Of a stretch of 28,575 bases of DNA, positions 14,731 to 22,277 are shown piece by piece (the first letter of the stretch is position 1; every line of letters starts with the position of its first letter). The notes under the pieces were generated by a model, which made no database searches, was not told the origin of the DNA, and saw only the letters and a program-made list of their open reading frames with translations. Position numbers and translations under genes: made by a program. The stretch lies in assembly GCA_900550365.1 (NCBI GenBank), contig URRR01000032.1:1-28575 (forward strand), read 5' to 3'. Source of the stretch: an uncultured Prevotella sp. (GTDB lineage: Bacteria; Bacteroidota; Bacteroidia; Bacteroidales; Bacteroidaceae).

Positions 14731-15655
14731 AGTCAAGTCCCCACGCTTTTGTTGAGAAATGGTTTTCAACGTAATTCTCAATATCGTCAGGCAGGTTACA
14801 GAAGAAGTCGATGCCGGTAAGCTCTTCCAGCTCGTCTATTGTTACGGCAAAGTCAGACAGCGGCTGGTCGTCACGCCATTCGTTGCTCTTCTGCTCTGCC
14901 CAGAAGCCTACGGCGCGGTAACCCTGGCTGTTTTTCATCAGGCATGCCATGAAGAAATACTTCGGAACGATAAGTTTTCCGCTGACGCGTTCGATGATTT
15001 GGTCCTCACGGTCGATAGTTCCACCCTTGCAGACATACATCGTATCAGTGCTGTTTTGCGGTGACCAGTCTCTTACTTTTTCCTCCATTCTGTACCATAA
15101 ACCTTCGCGTCTTTTGTTGTTCTCATCTGTAAAACCATTGAATTTATGGTATTGCGGCTGCATGTTGGTAAGGTAAAACGTCTGGAAGTTGGCGTCGTAA
15201 GAATATTTCCGGTCGGCGTTAGGGCAGATATGGCCGTGCTCGTAAGGCGGATATTCATAGTAGTCATTCTCCCAGTAGCTTCCTTTCGGCAGGTTTTGGG
15301 TATCGTTCATATAATTGTTGGTCACCCTGCTGTACGTACCGCTGTACCCTTTGTGCATCTGATAACAAGACCAGCGTTGCGACTTCTTCTCGCAGTCCCA
15401 TTCAACGGCATAGTTCACGCGGTCAGGGTCATACGTCTTGTTGCTCGTGCGGTAAACTATTACCACGCTGTTGCCGTCGTCTTTCAGCCTCGGAAACTCC
15501 AGACGGGTAACGGCCTCGTCGTCAGTCACAACGTTTTTGTTGACATTAGGCCCGTCTTCAGAGAATTTTCCGCCGTTGCTATCATCGTTGCTGCACGCTG
15601 TAAACGTAATGGCTGAAGATATCAACAGCAGCAACAAGTAATACTTTCTTATCAT
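14729..15655 (-). CDS. Secreted DNA/RNA non-specific endonuclease, lipoprotein
   Basis: 308-aa lipoprotein with signal peptide MIRKYYLLLLLIS to ITFTAC, where the Cys is lipid-modified, then a polar linker and a NUC-type beta-beta-alpha-metal nuclease domain. The catalytic region reads EHGHICPNADRKYSYD; the family motif is DRGHxxPxxD, so the usual Asp-Arg is Glu-His here while the key His is kept. LTNMQPQYHKFN supplies the metal-binding Asn motif. The start was moved from 15688 to the ATG at 15655 because it begins a normal signal peptide. It should degrade extracellular DNA or RNA at the cell surface. It lies 106 bases after rpmE2, separated by a terminator. Confidence 0.87.
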   Translation of the reverse strand: MIRKYYLLLLLISSAITFTACSNDDSNGGKFSEDGPNVNKNVVTDDEAVTRLEFPRLKDDGNSVVIVYRTSNKTYDPDRVNYAVEWDCEKKSQRWSCYQMHKGYSGTYSRVTNNYMNDTQNLPKGSYWENDYYEYPPYEHGHICPNADRKYSYDANFQTFYLTNMQPQYHKFNGFTDENNKRREGLWYRMEEKVRDWSPQNSTDTMYVCKGGTIDREDQIIERVSGKLIVPKYFFMACLMKNSQGYRAVGFWAEQKSNEWRDDQPLSDFAVTIDELEELTGIDFFCNLPDDIENYVENHFSTKAWGLD

Positions 15656-15689
15656 TCTGTGAGATTTAATAAAGTCTTTATGATACAAA

Positions 15690-15731
15690 AAATGCGTTCC
15701 GGCGCATATGCGACTACGCCAAAACGCATTT
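15690..15731 (-). terminator. Intrinsic terminator of rpmE2
   Basis: AAATGCGTT (15690-15698) and AACGCATTT (15723-15731) enclose a second GGCG/CGCC stem. On the minus strand the hairpin is followed by a TTTT run ending in GTATC. It lies 30 bases after the rpmE2 stop. Confidence 0.75.
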
Positions 15732-15761
15732 ATTTCTTCAATGAATAAAAGCGGAAATATA

Positions 15762-16013
15762 TTATTTACGCGCCTTACCGTAGCGGCTCATGAACTTGTC
15801 TACGCGGCCCGCAGAGTCAACGAGCTTGCTCTTGCCCGTGTAGAACGGATGCGAAGTGCTTGAGATTTCGACTTTTACCACTGGGTAAGTTTCACCTTCA
15901 AATTCTACTGTCTCTGTTGTCTTGCATGTAGAACGTGTAAGGAACATATCGCCGTTGGACATATCCTTGAATACGACGGGGCGATAGTTTTCGGGATGAA
16001 TACCTTTTTTCAT
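15762..16013 (-). CDS. rpmE2: 50S ribosomal protein L31, type B
   Basis: 83-aa ribosomal protein starting MKKGIHPENYRPVVFKDMSN, the hallmark of type B L31. It contains SSTSHPFYTGKSKLVDSAGR and a basic C-terminus. The zinc-binding cysteine set of classical L31 is absent (one Cys only), which defines the zinc-independent form. The start at 16013 was chosen over 16052 because it gives the standard N-terminus. A strong promoter lies at 16071-16101 and a terminator follows at 15690-15731, making a single-gene unit. Confidence 0.96.
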   Translation of the reverse strand: MKKGIHPENYRPVVFKDMSNGDMFLTRSTCKTTETVEFEGETYPVVKVEISSTSHPFYTGKSKLVDSAGRVDKFMSRYGKARK

Positions 16014-16070
16014 TTTAATGTTATAATTGAATGTTACTTTTAATATTCGCAATTACTTGCTTTTGGGGTG

Positions 16071-16101
16071 CAAAGTTACTGATTTTTCGTTAATCTCCAA
16101 A
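16071..16101 (-). promoter_or_regulatory. rpmE2 promoter (TTTG-N19-TAACTTTG)
   Basis: On the minus strand TTTG at 16101-16098 and TAACTTTG at 16078-16071 are 19 bases apart, a full consensus match. Predicted transcription from about 16064 leaves a 50-base leader. Confidence 0.75.
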
Positions 16102-16158
16102 ATTAATTCTGATGTTTTTTATTAAAGTAACATTCTTGTCCTTACTTTTTAAGATGTC

Positions 16159-16437
16159 TTATCCTTTTACTATGTCAGTAAAATCAGACCAGTCTTCTAC
16201 TTTGAAACCACGGATGTCTCTGACTGAATTTCTGAACCAGTCGGTACTCTTTAATAACTGTATAGCTTTGAATAGGTCGGCCATATTGCCGTTTCCTGAC
16301 AGATAGACACTGCCTTGCGTATTGTAAAATCCGCATGAACGCAGCATTTTATTTATTTCAAAATACGCGTTGTTGTACGGCTCACCGTAATATCTGCGGA
16401 GGTCAGTAATACTCATGTCAAAAGCTATTGCGAACAT
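16159..16437 (-). CDS. vapD: VapD-family endoribonuclease (Cas2-like fold)
   Basis: 92-aa protein starting MFAIAFDMSITDLRRYYGEP and containing CGFYNTQGSVYLSGNGNMAD, then WFRNSVRDIRGFKVEDWSDF. These match the three conserved blocks of VapD proteins, small RNases with a Cas2-like ferredoxin fold. Asp7 of the AFD motif is the expected catalytic residue. The frame continues back to 16491, but the ATG at 16437 gives the family N-terminus and follows the upstream gene's TAA by one base (TAATATG), indicating translational coupling. VapD family members can form toxin-antitoxin pairs, and the coupled upstream ORF is the candidate antitoxin. Both genes share the promoter at 16648-16678. Confidence 0.88.
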   Translation of the reverse strand: MFAIAFDMSITDLRRYYGEPYNNAYFEINKMLRSCGFYNTQGSVYLSGNGNMADLFKAIQLLKSTDWFRNSVRDIRGFKVEDWSDFTDIVKG

Positions 16438-16438
16438 A

Positions 16439-16618
16439 TTATATTGTTTGGAAATATTTAATCTGACCGAAGAATATCCGTCCGATATCATCTTTTATGG
16501 CAACTACAAGCCCTTTAAAAGGGTTGTGCTCAATATCAATCACTGCTCCGGTAACCCAATCGTCCAGTCCTGTAAGATGCGGGTCAGCTTTTAACAAGTC
16601 TCCAATTTTAGGTTCCAT
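16439..16618 (-). CDS. Small acidic protein coupled to vapD, candidate antitoxin
   Basis: 59-aa product, MEPKIGDLLKADPHLTGLDD, then WVTGAVIDIEHNPFKGLVVA and a C-terminal IFFGQIKYFQTI. It is acidic and appears to be a small beta-rich domain of SH3-like size; I recognise no named family. An in-frame ATG two codons earlier (16624) is an alternative start. Its stop is one base from the vapD start, and it is the first gene after the promoter at 16648-16678, an antitoxin-first arrangement. The antitoxin role is inferred from position and size only. It could instead be a substrate-binding partner of VapD. Confidence 0.7.
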   Translation of the reverse strand: MEPKIGDLLKADPHLTGLDDWVTGAVIDIEHNPFKGLVVAIKDDIGRIFFGQIKYFQTI

Positions 16619-16647
16619 GGTCATTTTTTCTTTTTATTTCACAGATA

Positions 16648-16678
16648 CAAAAATAGAGCTTTTATGTGAGAGCACAAA
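16648..16678 (-). promoter_or_regulatory. Promoter of the vapD pair (TTTG-N19-TATTTTTG)
   Basis: On the minus strand TTTG at 16678-16675 and TATTTTTG at 16655-16648 are 19 bases apart. Predicted start near 16641, about 20 bases before the first gene. Confidence 0.65.
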
Positions 16679-16818
16679 ATTATTTGGCACAAAAAACAAC
16701 TTTTGAATTTATCATATAAACCAACAAAGGTTAGTGCTTGTCTAAAGTTTCGGCATTGTTGTTTCAGCATTATAGCATACTTAGTAAGGTGCTGTGTGGC
16801 TGATGCTTTTCTAAGTGG

Positions 16819-16893
16819 TGGCCTTTTGCGTTCCAAAAGGCCGTCAATTACACGATAAAAGGCCGTCTTTCGCGTTGCAAAAGACGGCCTTTT
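16819..16893. repeat. AAAAGACGGCCTTTT-family cluster (locus 4)
   Basis: A GGCCTTTTGC unit and AAAAGGCCGTCAATT precede a perfect hairpin: AAAAGGCCGTCTTT (16857-16870) pairs with AAAGACGGCCTTTT (16880-16893) across 9 bases. It lies 64 bases beyond the stop of the receptor operon and may terminate it. Confidence 0.8.
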
Positions 16894-16957
16894 AGAAAGT
16901 TGCTGATTATCAAGCGTTTACATATTTGCCTTTAAAATTATCTCAATTGGACTAAAA

Positions 16958-18391
16958 TTACTCAATAATTACAGTTGAGCCTGTCGTCAGTCTGAAGTCA
17001 TCAATAAGCACATCATAGCCAGGATTTTTAGCGTTCATTATTAGAACGCAGTAAGTTCCGGCAGCATCAAGCGTGAATGTATGTGTCACTTTCACCCATC
17101 CTGTATTGGTGATGTCGTTCACATAATCACCATACACATAACTGTTACCGCCTGATATTTTGCCGTCCTCGTCAACAATGGCATATCCGGGACGTACAGA
17201 TGCGCTGTTAGCAGTAGCAGCCTTAACCCAGAATTCCATAGTATAGTCTCCGGCTTCAAGTTCAAGTTCTTTGTAAGAAAGGCGCTTGTTACCACTGGGA
17301 TCACCGCCTACGCGTACAGAGTAGCTGCCGCTGTGTGCGTCATCGCTCTGTGACAGGGAAGCGCTGCTTGCCGTAGAAGCTGATTCCCAGTTGCTCGGCT
17401 TGCCGCCTGTCCAGCTTTCAAAACCGCCGTTCAGGGCTTCAGGGTCGCCGGTGTCCTCGCTTCCGCCGCCCTCGCCTTTATTCCAATCGTACAGATAACT
17501 TTCGTTCATCAGGGTTTCAGGAGTATTACCTTTATAGTTGGTAACCTTGCCATAGACAACAACCTCGTCGCCTACGCTGAGCAGGTCGCCTGATGTGTAC
17601 TTTTCATTGTTCAAATAATTTGAAGCATATACATAGAACTGATTGCCGCTGTCTGCACTGTCAAACGTTCCGTCTACAGAAATATAATAGTCCGCTGTTC
17701 TGTAATTGCTGTCATAGTTGTTCCTTATTTGAGAGACGATACCCTTGATATACACTGCATTTTCCGACTCTTCGCCTGCTCCAAGAGCTGCAGCAAACTG
17801 GTAAGCTGCTATACTATTAAACGGATTATCGAGCGTTCCGTCACCTTCTGGTTCAAAGCTTGGTGTAGGTTCATCGCCTCCGCCGCCTTGCTCTCCACCT
17901 TTTTCACCGTTGATAGAGATAAGGTAGCTGCCGTTTTGGGATGTCTCCAATGTGCCGTTATAGTTGGTTATTTTTCCATAGACTACAACAGTATCGCCGT
18001 ATTCAAGCAGGTCTCCTGATGAATAACTGGTGTTTCCGAAATATTTTGAGCGGTAGATGTAGAACGAATTTGTCGCGTCTTCGTCGTCAGAGATGTAATA
18101 AGTGGCGTTGCCGAAGCCTCCGTCATAGTTCTCTGTGATGTTGGTCACGATGCCTTTGATATAAAAGTTCTCGCTTGATTCATCTCCTGCGCTCAGCTTT
18201 TCAGCCTCGGCTATTATCGCAGCCACGTTATACGGATTAGCTTCTGTTCCGTCTCCTGAAGGCTCAATGGTTACAGGCTGGTCAATCGGGTTGTCGTTCG
18301 GGTCGTCATACGGCGCCGGCACGTCTTCGCAACTCGTAAATGTGAATGCCGTCATGGCGATGGCAAGCACTGAATATAATATCTTTTTCAT
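16958..18391 (-). CDS. Surface lipoprotein with two tandem OB-fold-like domains and a C-terminal jelly-roll-like module
   Basis: 477-aa lipoprotein: MKKILYSVLAIAMTAFTFTSC, with Cys21 lipid-modified. Two related segments, about residues 45-165 and 180-305, share GDGTxxNPxN, YIKGIVxxI, YYIS, SGDLL and VVVYGKxTNYxG. This pattern resembles OB-fold modules found in secreted Bacteroidetes nuclease-associated proteins. Gly-rich linkers (GGEQGGGGDEP; GEGGGSEDTG) separate the domains. The last 160 residues begin NGGFESWTGGKPSNWE and end DVLIDDFRL, as in carbohydrate-binding or choice-of-anchor jelly-roll modules. It is the third gene of the operon with the TonB receptor and DUF5689 protein, 36 bases after the latter. 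A role in binding an extracellular ligand, possibly nucleic acid, is inferred. Confidence 0.82.
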   Translation of the reverse strand: MKKILYSVLAIAMTAFTFTSCEDVPAPYDDPNDNPIDQPVTIEPSGDGTEANPYNVAAIIAEAEKLSAGDESSENFYIKGIVTNITENYDGGFGNATYYISDDEDATNSFYIYRSKYFGNTSYSSGDLLEYGDTVVVYGKITNYNGTLETSQNGSYLISINGEKGGEQGGGGDEPTPSFEPEGDGTLDNPFNSIAAYQFAAALGAGEESENAVYIKGIVSQIRNNYDSNYRTADYYISVDGTFDSADSGNQFYVYASNYLNNEKYTSGDLLSVGDEVVVYGKVTNYKGNTPETLMNESYLYDWNKGEGGGSEDTGDPEALNGGFESWTGGKPSNWESASTASSASLSQSDDAHSGSYSVRVGGDPSGNKRLSYKELELEAGDYTMEFWVKAATANSASVRPGYAIVDEDGKISGGNSYVYGDYVNDITNTGWVKVTHTFTLDAAGTYCVLIMNAKNPGYDVLIDDFRLTTGSTVIIE

Positions 18392-18427
18392 AATAAATTG
18401 TTTTCTTTTGTTTTGTTAAACTGTTGT

Positions 18428-19285
18428 TTATTCTGCTTGTTTGAAGTCTCCGTCCTGGCGCATCAGAATCTGCCATGTGTCACGGTAACGTGTGAATATA
18501 CCTACAAGATTTACCTTGCCTTCGGGCATCACGGTGCCGGCAAAGTCGGCGTATGTGCTTGTACGTACCACAAGTTTTGTGCTGTTGTTCACTGCACGGT
18601 TAACGGCGTTGCCGCTTGTTGCCTCGTTTTCAGGAGCGAAAGTACGTTTTCCGTTGGCCTGTGACAGTGTTACGCCGCGCGCAATCATCAGTCTTCCGCA
18701 GTTCTCCTTCATATAATCTTCATCGTTGATGCGGTTAAGGTCAAATTCGATTGTATCAACTTTTGACGGGTCTGCCGCTCCGAGAAGTTTTACATGGCTA
18801 AGCCACAGGTTGTGGTCCATGCGGCTCGGTGATGTGTATCCGCTGCTGCTTGTGTACGGAGTGCCGATTTGTGGCTGGTTACCGTAGGTTCCTATGTACA
18901 AGTCTTTAAGGCTTACGAGTATTTCCTGACCAACGGGCAGGTAGCCCCAAAGGCCGCCACGGTTTATACATATCAGTATTCCGCCTGTGCCGTCATCAAC
19001 GGCTATCTGGTTATAGATGTTTCCGCCGACGTCATTTCCCGTCACGCGTGCCTTTATCTGGATGTCTTCTTTGATGCGTGCTGTATCTGTCTGTTCCTCC
19101 AAGGCATTACTGTACATGTCTTTCAGTTCAGAGATAGTCACAACGTTGGTTTCCTGCAGGTCGTTATTTCCGTAAGGAGCAACGTCACCTGTGGGGTCGT
19201 TCCAATCGTCATCCATGCACGATGTCACGGCAAAACACATCAGAGCGGTCGCCAATGTCAGCTTAATATACTTAAATGTCTTCAT
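18428..19285 (-). CDS. DUF5689 domain lipoprotein, partner of the TonB receptor
   Basis: 285-aa lipoprotein: MKTFKYIKLTLATALMCFAV then TSC with Cys23 lipid-modified, followed by acidic MDDDWND. Residues about 45-280 fit a DUF5689 module: TISELKDMY, IQIKARVTGNDVGGNIYNQI, AVDDGTGGILICINRGGLWG, and the VGQEILVSLKDLYIGTYGNQPQ block, an OB-fold-like pattern that likely binds ligand at the cell surface. The start is 12 bases after the receptor stop, so the two are cotranscribed. In many Bacteroidetes such genes follow a TonB-dependent receptor as the surface-exposed binding component. The ligand is unknown. Confidence 0.85.
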   Translation of the reverse strand: MKTFKYIKLTLATALMCFAVTSCMDDDWNDPTGDVAPYGNNDLQETNVVTISELKDMYSNALEEQTDTARIKEDIQIKARVTGNDVGGNIYNQIAVDDGTGGILICINRGGLWGYLPVGQEILVSLKDLYIGTYGNQPQIGTPYTSSSGYTSPSRMDHNLWLSHVKLLGAADPSKVDTIEFDLNRINDEDYMKENCGRLMIARGVTLSQANGKRTFAPENEATSGNAVNRAVNNSTKLVVRTSTYADFAGTVMPEGKVNLVGIFTRYRDTWQILMRQDGDFKQAE

Positions 19286-19297
19286 CTTTTTCTGTTT

Positions 19298-21847
19298 TTA
19301 GAATCTGTAAGTGATGTTCAGCATACCGTTAGTGCCATAAGCGTAGAACTTCATCGGGTTCTTTGTGAAGTTGTAAGCGCGCAGATTATTAGAGTTGGTG
19401 TAGTTGCTGCGGCTCTGCTCATAGCCTCCGGTGCAGAGGTTCTGGTTGTTCAGAATGTTGGTAACCATGAGGTTGATTGACAGCATTCCACGTTTCAGAT
19501 AGATGCTACGGCCGATTGAACCGTCAAGCATGAAGCCACCGTGGCCCTGTGCCTGTTCAACGGCAGATGGGATAACGTTACCATCATTGTCGTACACGTT
19601 GCCGTATATCTCTTGTCTTCTGTCGAGGGTTTCGCCGTAACGGTAGCTCGGTGAGTAAGAAAGGTAGATGCGGTCGTAGTAGTTACAGTTGAGATCAATG
19701 TACCATCCGCCGCTGTGATAGCTGAGACCGAGGCTGGCTGCGGTGAGCGGTGTGCCTGAGTCACGCATACCTTTATTATATACAATGTCTTCGGTGTACT
19801 CGGCACTGGTTGAGTTCATGTAGCGGACATTTGAGTTGTTGATAATCTTAGCGTCGCTTATTGTACCGAGCAGGTTGATGTCAAAGGCACTTGTAACCTT
19901 GAAGCGGAGACCTGCCTCAACGCCGTAATAGTGCTTCTTAATGTTCGTCAGAGATACGTATGAGAACGAGTTGATATCGTCAAAATAGTAGTTCTGCCAG
20001 TCGGTTACGTTTGTCAGACGGCTGTAGTACGCGTTAATGTTGGCGTGCAGCCATGATGTCTGGAACTGATAGCCGATCTCTGAGCTGAACACACGCTCGT
20101 TCTTAAGGTCGGTAACGAAGTCGTTGTTGATTTCAGGAGATGCAAACGCAGTGCGTGCCTGCGGTGCGCGGTGCTCGTAGCCTACGCCGAGAGTCAGCGT
20201 GTTGCCGCGTCCGAGGTTGAAGCTTGTGTTGAGTTTGAAGCCTCCGTCGATAAATTGTGCCGTATGGCTCTTGCCGTAAGAGTTGTTGGCGGCAAGTCCG
20301 TTGCGCATGCGTCCGTCACGTTGCATAGACGTGTAGCCCAGCTTTGCGGCAATGGTGTAGTGCAGAATGCCGTAGTCCTGGGTGTAGCTTGACCATACCT
20401 TAGCGTTGTTTACAAGCAGGTTATAGTCGTAACCGAAGCGGTCACCCTCACGTACAATGCCGTCACGGTTGTTCAGGTCATACTGCACTTCGTCAGAGTT
20501 ACGGTCATAAGTGCCCAGTGCATAGGTGTTAATGTTGTGGTAAGTGTCGGCTCCGAGCAGGTCTTCCATTGTCTGGTAGTGCATTCCCTTGTTCGTTGCG
20601 GCCACGATTCCGAGGTTCCATTTCTTGTCCTTGCCTATCTGCTTGTTAAGCGTTGAGGCGAGGGTCAGCGTCAGGGCGTCGTTGTGTTTTGCCTGGATGT
20701 AGTACATGGCGTCCTGTCCCTGGGCGTTGGCACCGTGGTTAGCGTAGTAAAGCTGATCCCAGTTAATCTGGCGGTTAGCCTTGTCGCCGCTCCAGAACTC
20801 ATACGCACGGTTCCAGTCTTCGAGAGCCTGCGGGGTGCGGTTGCTTGTATTTGTTTCGTCCCATACATCGTAGTAGCTGCTTGGCATGTTCTTCCAGTAG
20901 CTGGGATGAGGGTTGCTTGAGTTGCTGTAATTTAGCTTTGTGCTCTCGTACATTGTGTATTTACCGAGCAGAGACGTTGTCAGCTTAGTGTCGTCGTCAA
21001 TCTTCCAGTCCCATGTGAGCAGGGCAGTTGGCGAGAAGTCGTGCACAACGCGCGAGTTACGTTTCTTGCCGTTCTGGTATCCCCAGTACGGGTTATAGTA
21101 ACGGTCGTTGGCCATCCAGTACATCTCGTCAGTGCCGGCGCCCTGAGACGCGCGCTCGGTGGGGTTGCCCCATGTAACGAATGAAAGTGAGTGTTCGCCG
21201 TCTCCGAACACTTTCTGCACGCCGAGGAAGTAAGAGAGCGAGTTGTAGAACGTTCCCTCGACGTATCCCTCGTTGGCCCAGCGGTAAGTGATGTTGCCTG
21301 AGAAGGCCCATCCCTTGCTGTTAAGTCCCGAGTTAAATGTGTACATTCCGCGCAGAGTATAGCTGCGGTTGGCTCCGCTCAGGGTTATCCTGTGGCCTGT
21401 AGCCATGGCAGCGGGGCGGAAGTTGTAGTTGTTGGAACCTCCCATGGCTGTCATGGAGAAGTTGTTGTCTTCGAAGGGCAGGGCTGACTCCATGTTACGT
21501 GTCTGCTGGTTAAGTCCGCCTACCCACGAATAGCGGAACTGGCCTGACTCCATGTCGTTAATCGGGGCACCGTTGATGTAAATGTCATTGTACCTCTGGT
21601 CGAAGGCACGGTAACGGAAGCGCATCGGCGAAAAGAGGTATCCCACCTCACTTGCGTAGATGTTCGAGTTGGAGTTGATTATCGACACGTTCTGCGACAT
21701 GTCGTCGTCTTCGCCCAACTGAGCCTCCGTGAATGTGAATGCCGTCTCGCTCATGGCGGCACCCTTGAGCCCTATGGAGTCGCTTTGGGCGAACGCCCAA
21801 GGCGCGTAACATAAGGCCATCACTGCTAATTTCAGCTTTTTCTGCAT
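19298..21847 (-). CDS. TonB-dependent outer-membrane receptor
   Basis: 849-aa outer-membrane protein with signal peptide MQKKLKLAVMALCYAPWAFA, cut before QSDS. A plug domain spans roughly residues 35-190 (VGYLFSPMRFRYRAFDQRYN, then DIYINGAPINDMESGQFRY). The beta-barrel is rich in alternating aromatic and polar residues and ends MLNITYRF with C-terminal Phe, the outer-membrane insertion signature. There is no N-terminal carboxypeptidase-like domain, so this is not a typical SusC. The start at 21847 is preferred over 21877, which overlaps the promoter -7 box. It heads the operon with DUF5689 and OB-fold lipoproteins and should import a substrate bound by them, energised by TonB. Confidence 0.9.
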   Translation of the reverse strand: MQKKLKLAVMALCYAPWAFAQSDSIGLKGAAMSETAFTFTEAQLGEDDDMSQNVSIINSNSNIYASEVGYLFSPMRFRYRAFDQRYNDIYINGAPINDMESGQFRYSWVGGLNQQTRNMESALPFEDNNFSMTAMGGSNNYNFRPAAMATGHRITLSGANRSYTLRGMYTFNSGLNSKGWAFSGNITYRWANEGYVEGTFYNSLSYFLGVQKVFGDGEHSLSFVTWGNPTERASQGAGTDEMYWMANDRYYNPYWGYQNGKKRNSRVVHDFSPTALLTWDWKIDDDTKLTTSLLGKYTMYESTKLNYSNSSNPHPSYWKNMPSSYYDVWDETNTSNRTPQALEDWNRAYEFWSGDKANRQINWDQLYYANHGANAQGQDAMYYIQAKHNDALTLTLASTLNKQIGKDKKWNLGIVAATNKGMHYQTMEDLLGADTYHNINTYALGTYDRNSDEVQYDLNNRDGIVREGDRFGYDYNLLVNNAKVWSSYTQDYGILHYTIAAKLGYTSMQRDGRMRNGLAANNSYGKSHTAQFIDGGFKLNTSFNLGRGNTLTLGVGYEHRAPQARTAFASPEINNDFVTDLKNERVFSSEIGYQFQTSWLHANINAYYSRLTNVTDWQNYYFDDINSFSYVSLTNIKKHYYGVEAGLRFKVTSAFDINLLGTISDAKIINNSNVRYMNSTSAEYTEDIVYNKGMRDSGTPLTAASLGLSYHSGGWYIDLNCNYYDRIYLSYSPSYRYGETLDRRQEIYGNVYDNDGNVIPSAVEQAQGHGGFMLDGSIGRSIYLKRGMLSINLMVTNILNNQNLCTGGYEQSRSNYTNSNNLRAYNFTKNPMKFYAYGTNGMLNITYRF

Positions 21848-21874
21848 AATAATTTGTTTTGATAATACTTGCTG

Positions 21875-21905
21875 CAAAGTTAACTGATTTTATAAAATAA
21901 TCAAA
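21875..21905 (-). promoter_or_regulatory. Promoter of the TonB receptor operon (TTTG-N19-TAACTTTG)
   Basis: On the minus strand TTTG at 21905-21902 and TAACTTTG at 21882-21875 are 19 bases apart. Predicted transcription from about 21868 excludes the upstream start at 21877. Confidence 0.75.
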
Positions 21906-22067
21906 GTAAAATGTCTAAATTTGTTTTGCATCGTTCTTTTTTAACATGTTTGTATCACAGCGTTACGCCACACTCTCAGGCGGCATGCAACGGTTTAAAG
22001 ACTGACCAGCCGCGGTTTTTGCGGCCGTCTGTAAGTGCTTGAAATTTAAGATGTTACGATACGTGTT

Positions 22068-22150
22068 GCAAAAGACCGTCTTTTGGTCGGTAAAAGACGG
22101 CTTTTCGTCGTGCGATTGACGGCCTTTTGAAAAGCAAAAGACGGCCTTTC
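22068..22150. repeat. AAAAGACGGCCTTTT-family cluster (locus 5)
   Basis: Units AAAAGACCGTCTTTTGG, TAAAAGACGGCTTTTC, TTGACGGCCTTTTG and CAAAAGACGGCCTTTC are spaced about 20 bases apart between 22070 and 22150. The string GACGGCCTTTTG after a 'GTGCG(T/A)TT' lead-in also occurs at 10433-10450, so multi-unit blocks may have spread together. Confidence 0.75.
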
Positions 22151-22226
22151 ATGTTACGATGGGGTTGCCGCGGTATTTCAAACGTGTTTTTATACCTCGT
22201 CAAAAGCTAAAAATCACGGCTCAGGT

Positions 22227-22257
22227 TTTGTTTTACGGACGAATTGCTGTATCTTTG
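22227..22257 (+). promoter_or_regulatory. Promoter of the EEP gene (TTTG-N19-TATCTTTG)
   Basis: TTTG at 22227-22230 and TATCTTTG at 22250-22257 are 19 bases apart. Predicted transcription from about 22264, 14 bases before the ATG. Confidence 0.72.
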
Positions 22258-22277
22258 TAAGCAAATTATTTATTATC

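Larger units (their letters stand above)
16625..16957. other. Intergenic region between the vapD pair and the OB-fold lipoprotein gene
   Basis: It holds the promoter of the vapD pair and a cluster of palindromic repeats (16819-16893). No other gene is supported. Confidence 0.55.
21848..22277. other. Divergent regulatory region between the receptor operon and the EEP gene
   Basis: It carries opposite-facing consensus promoters (21875-21905 minus, 22227-22257 plus) and a cluster of palindromic repeats between them (22068-22150). No coding frame is supported. Confidence 0.65.
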
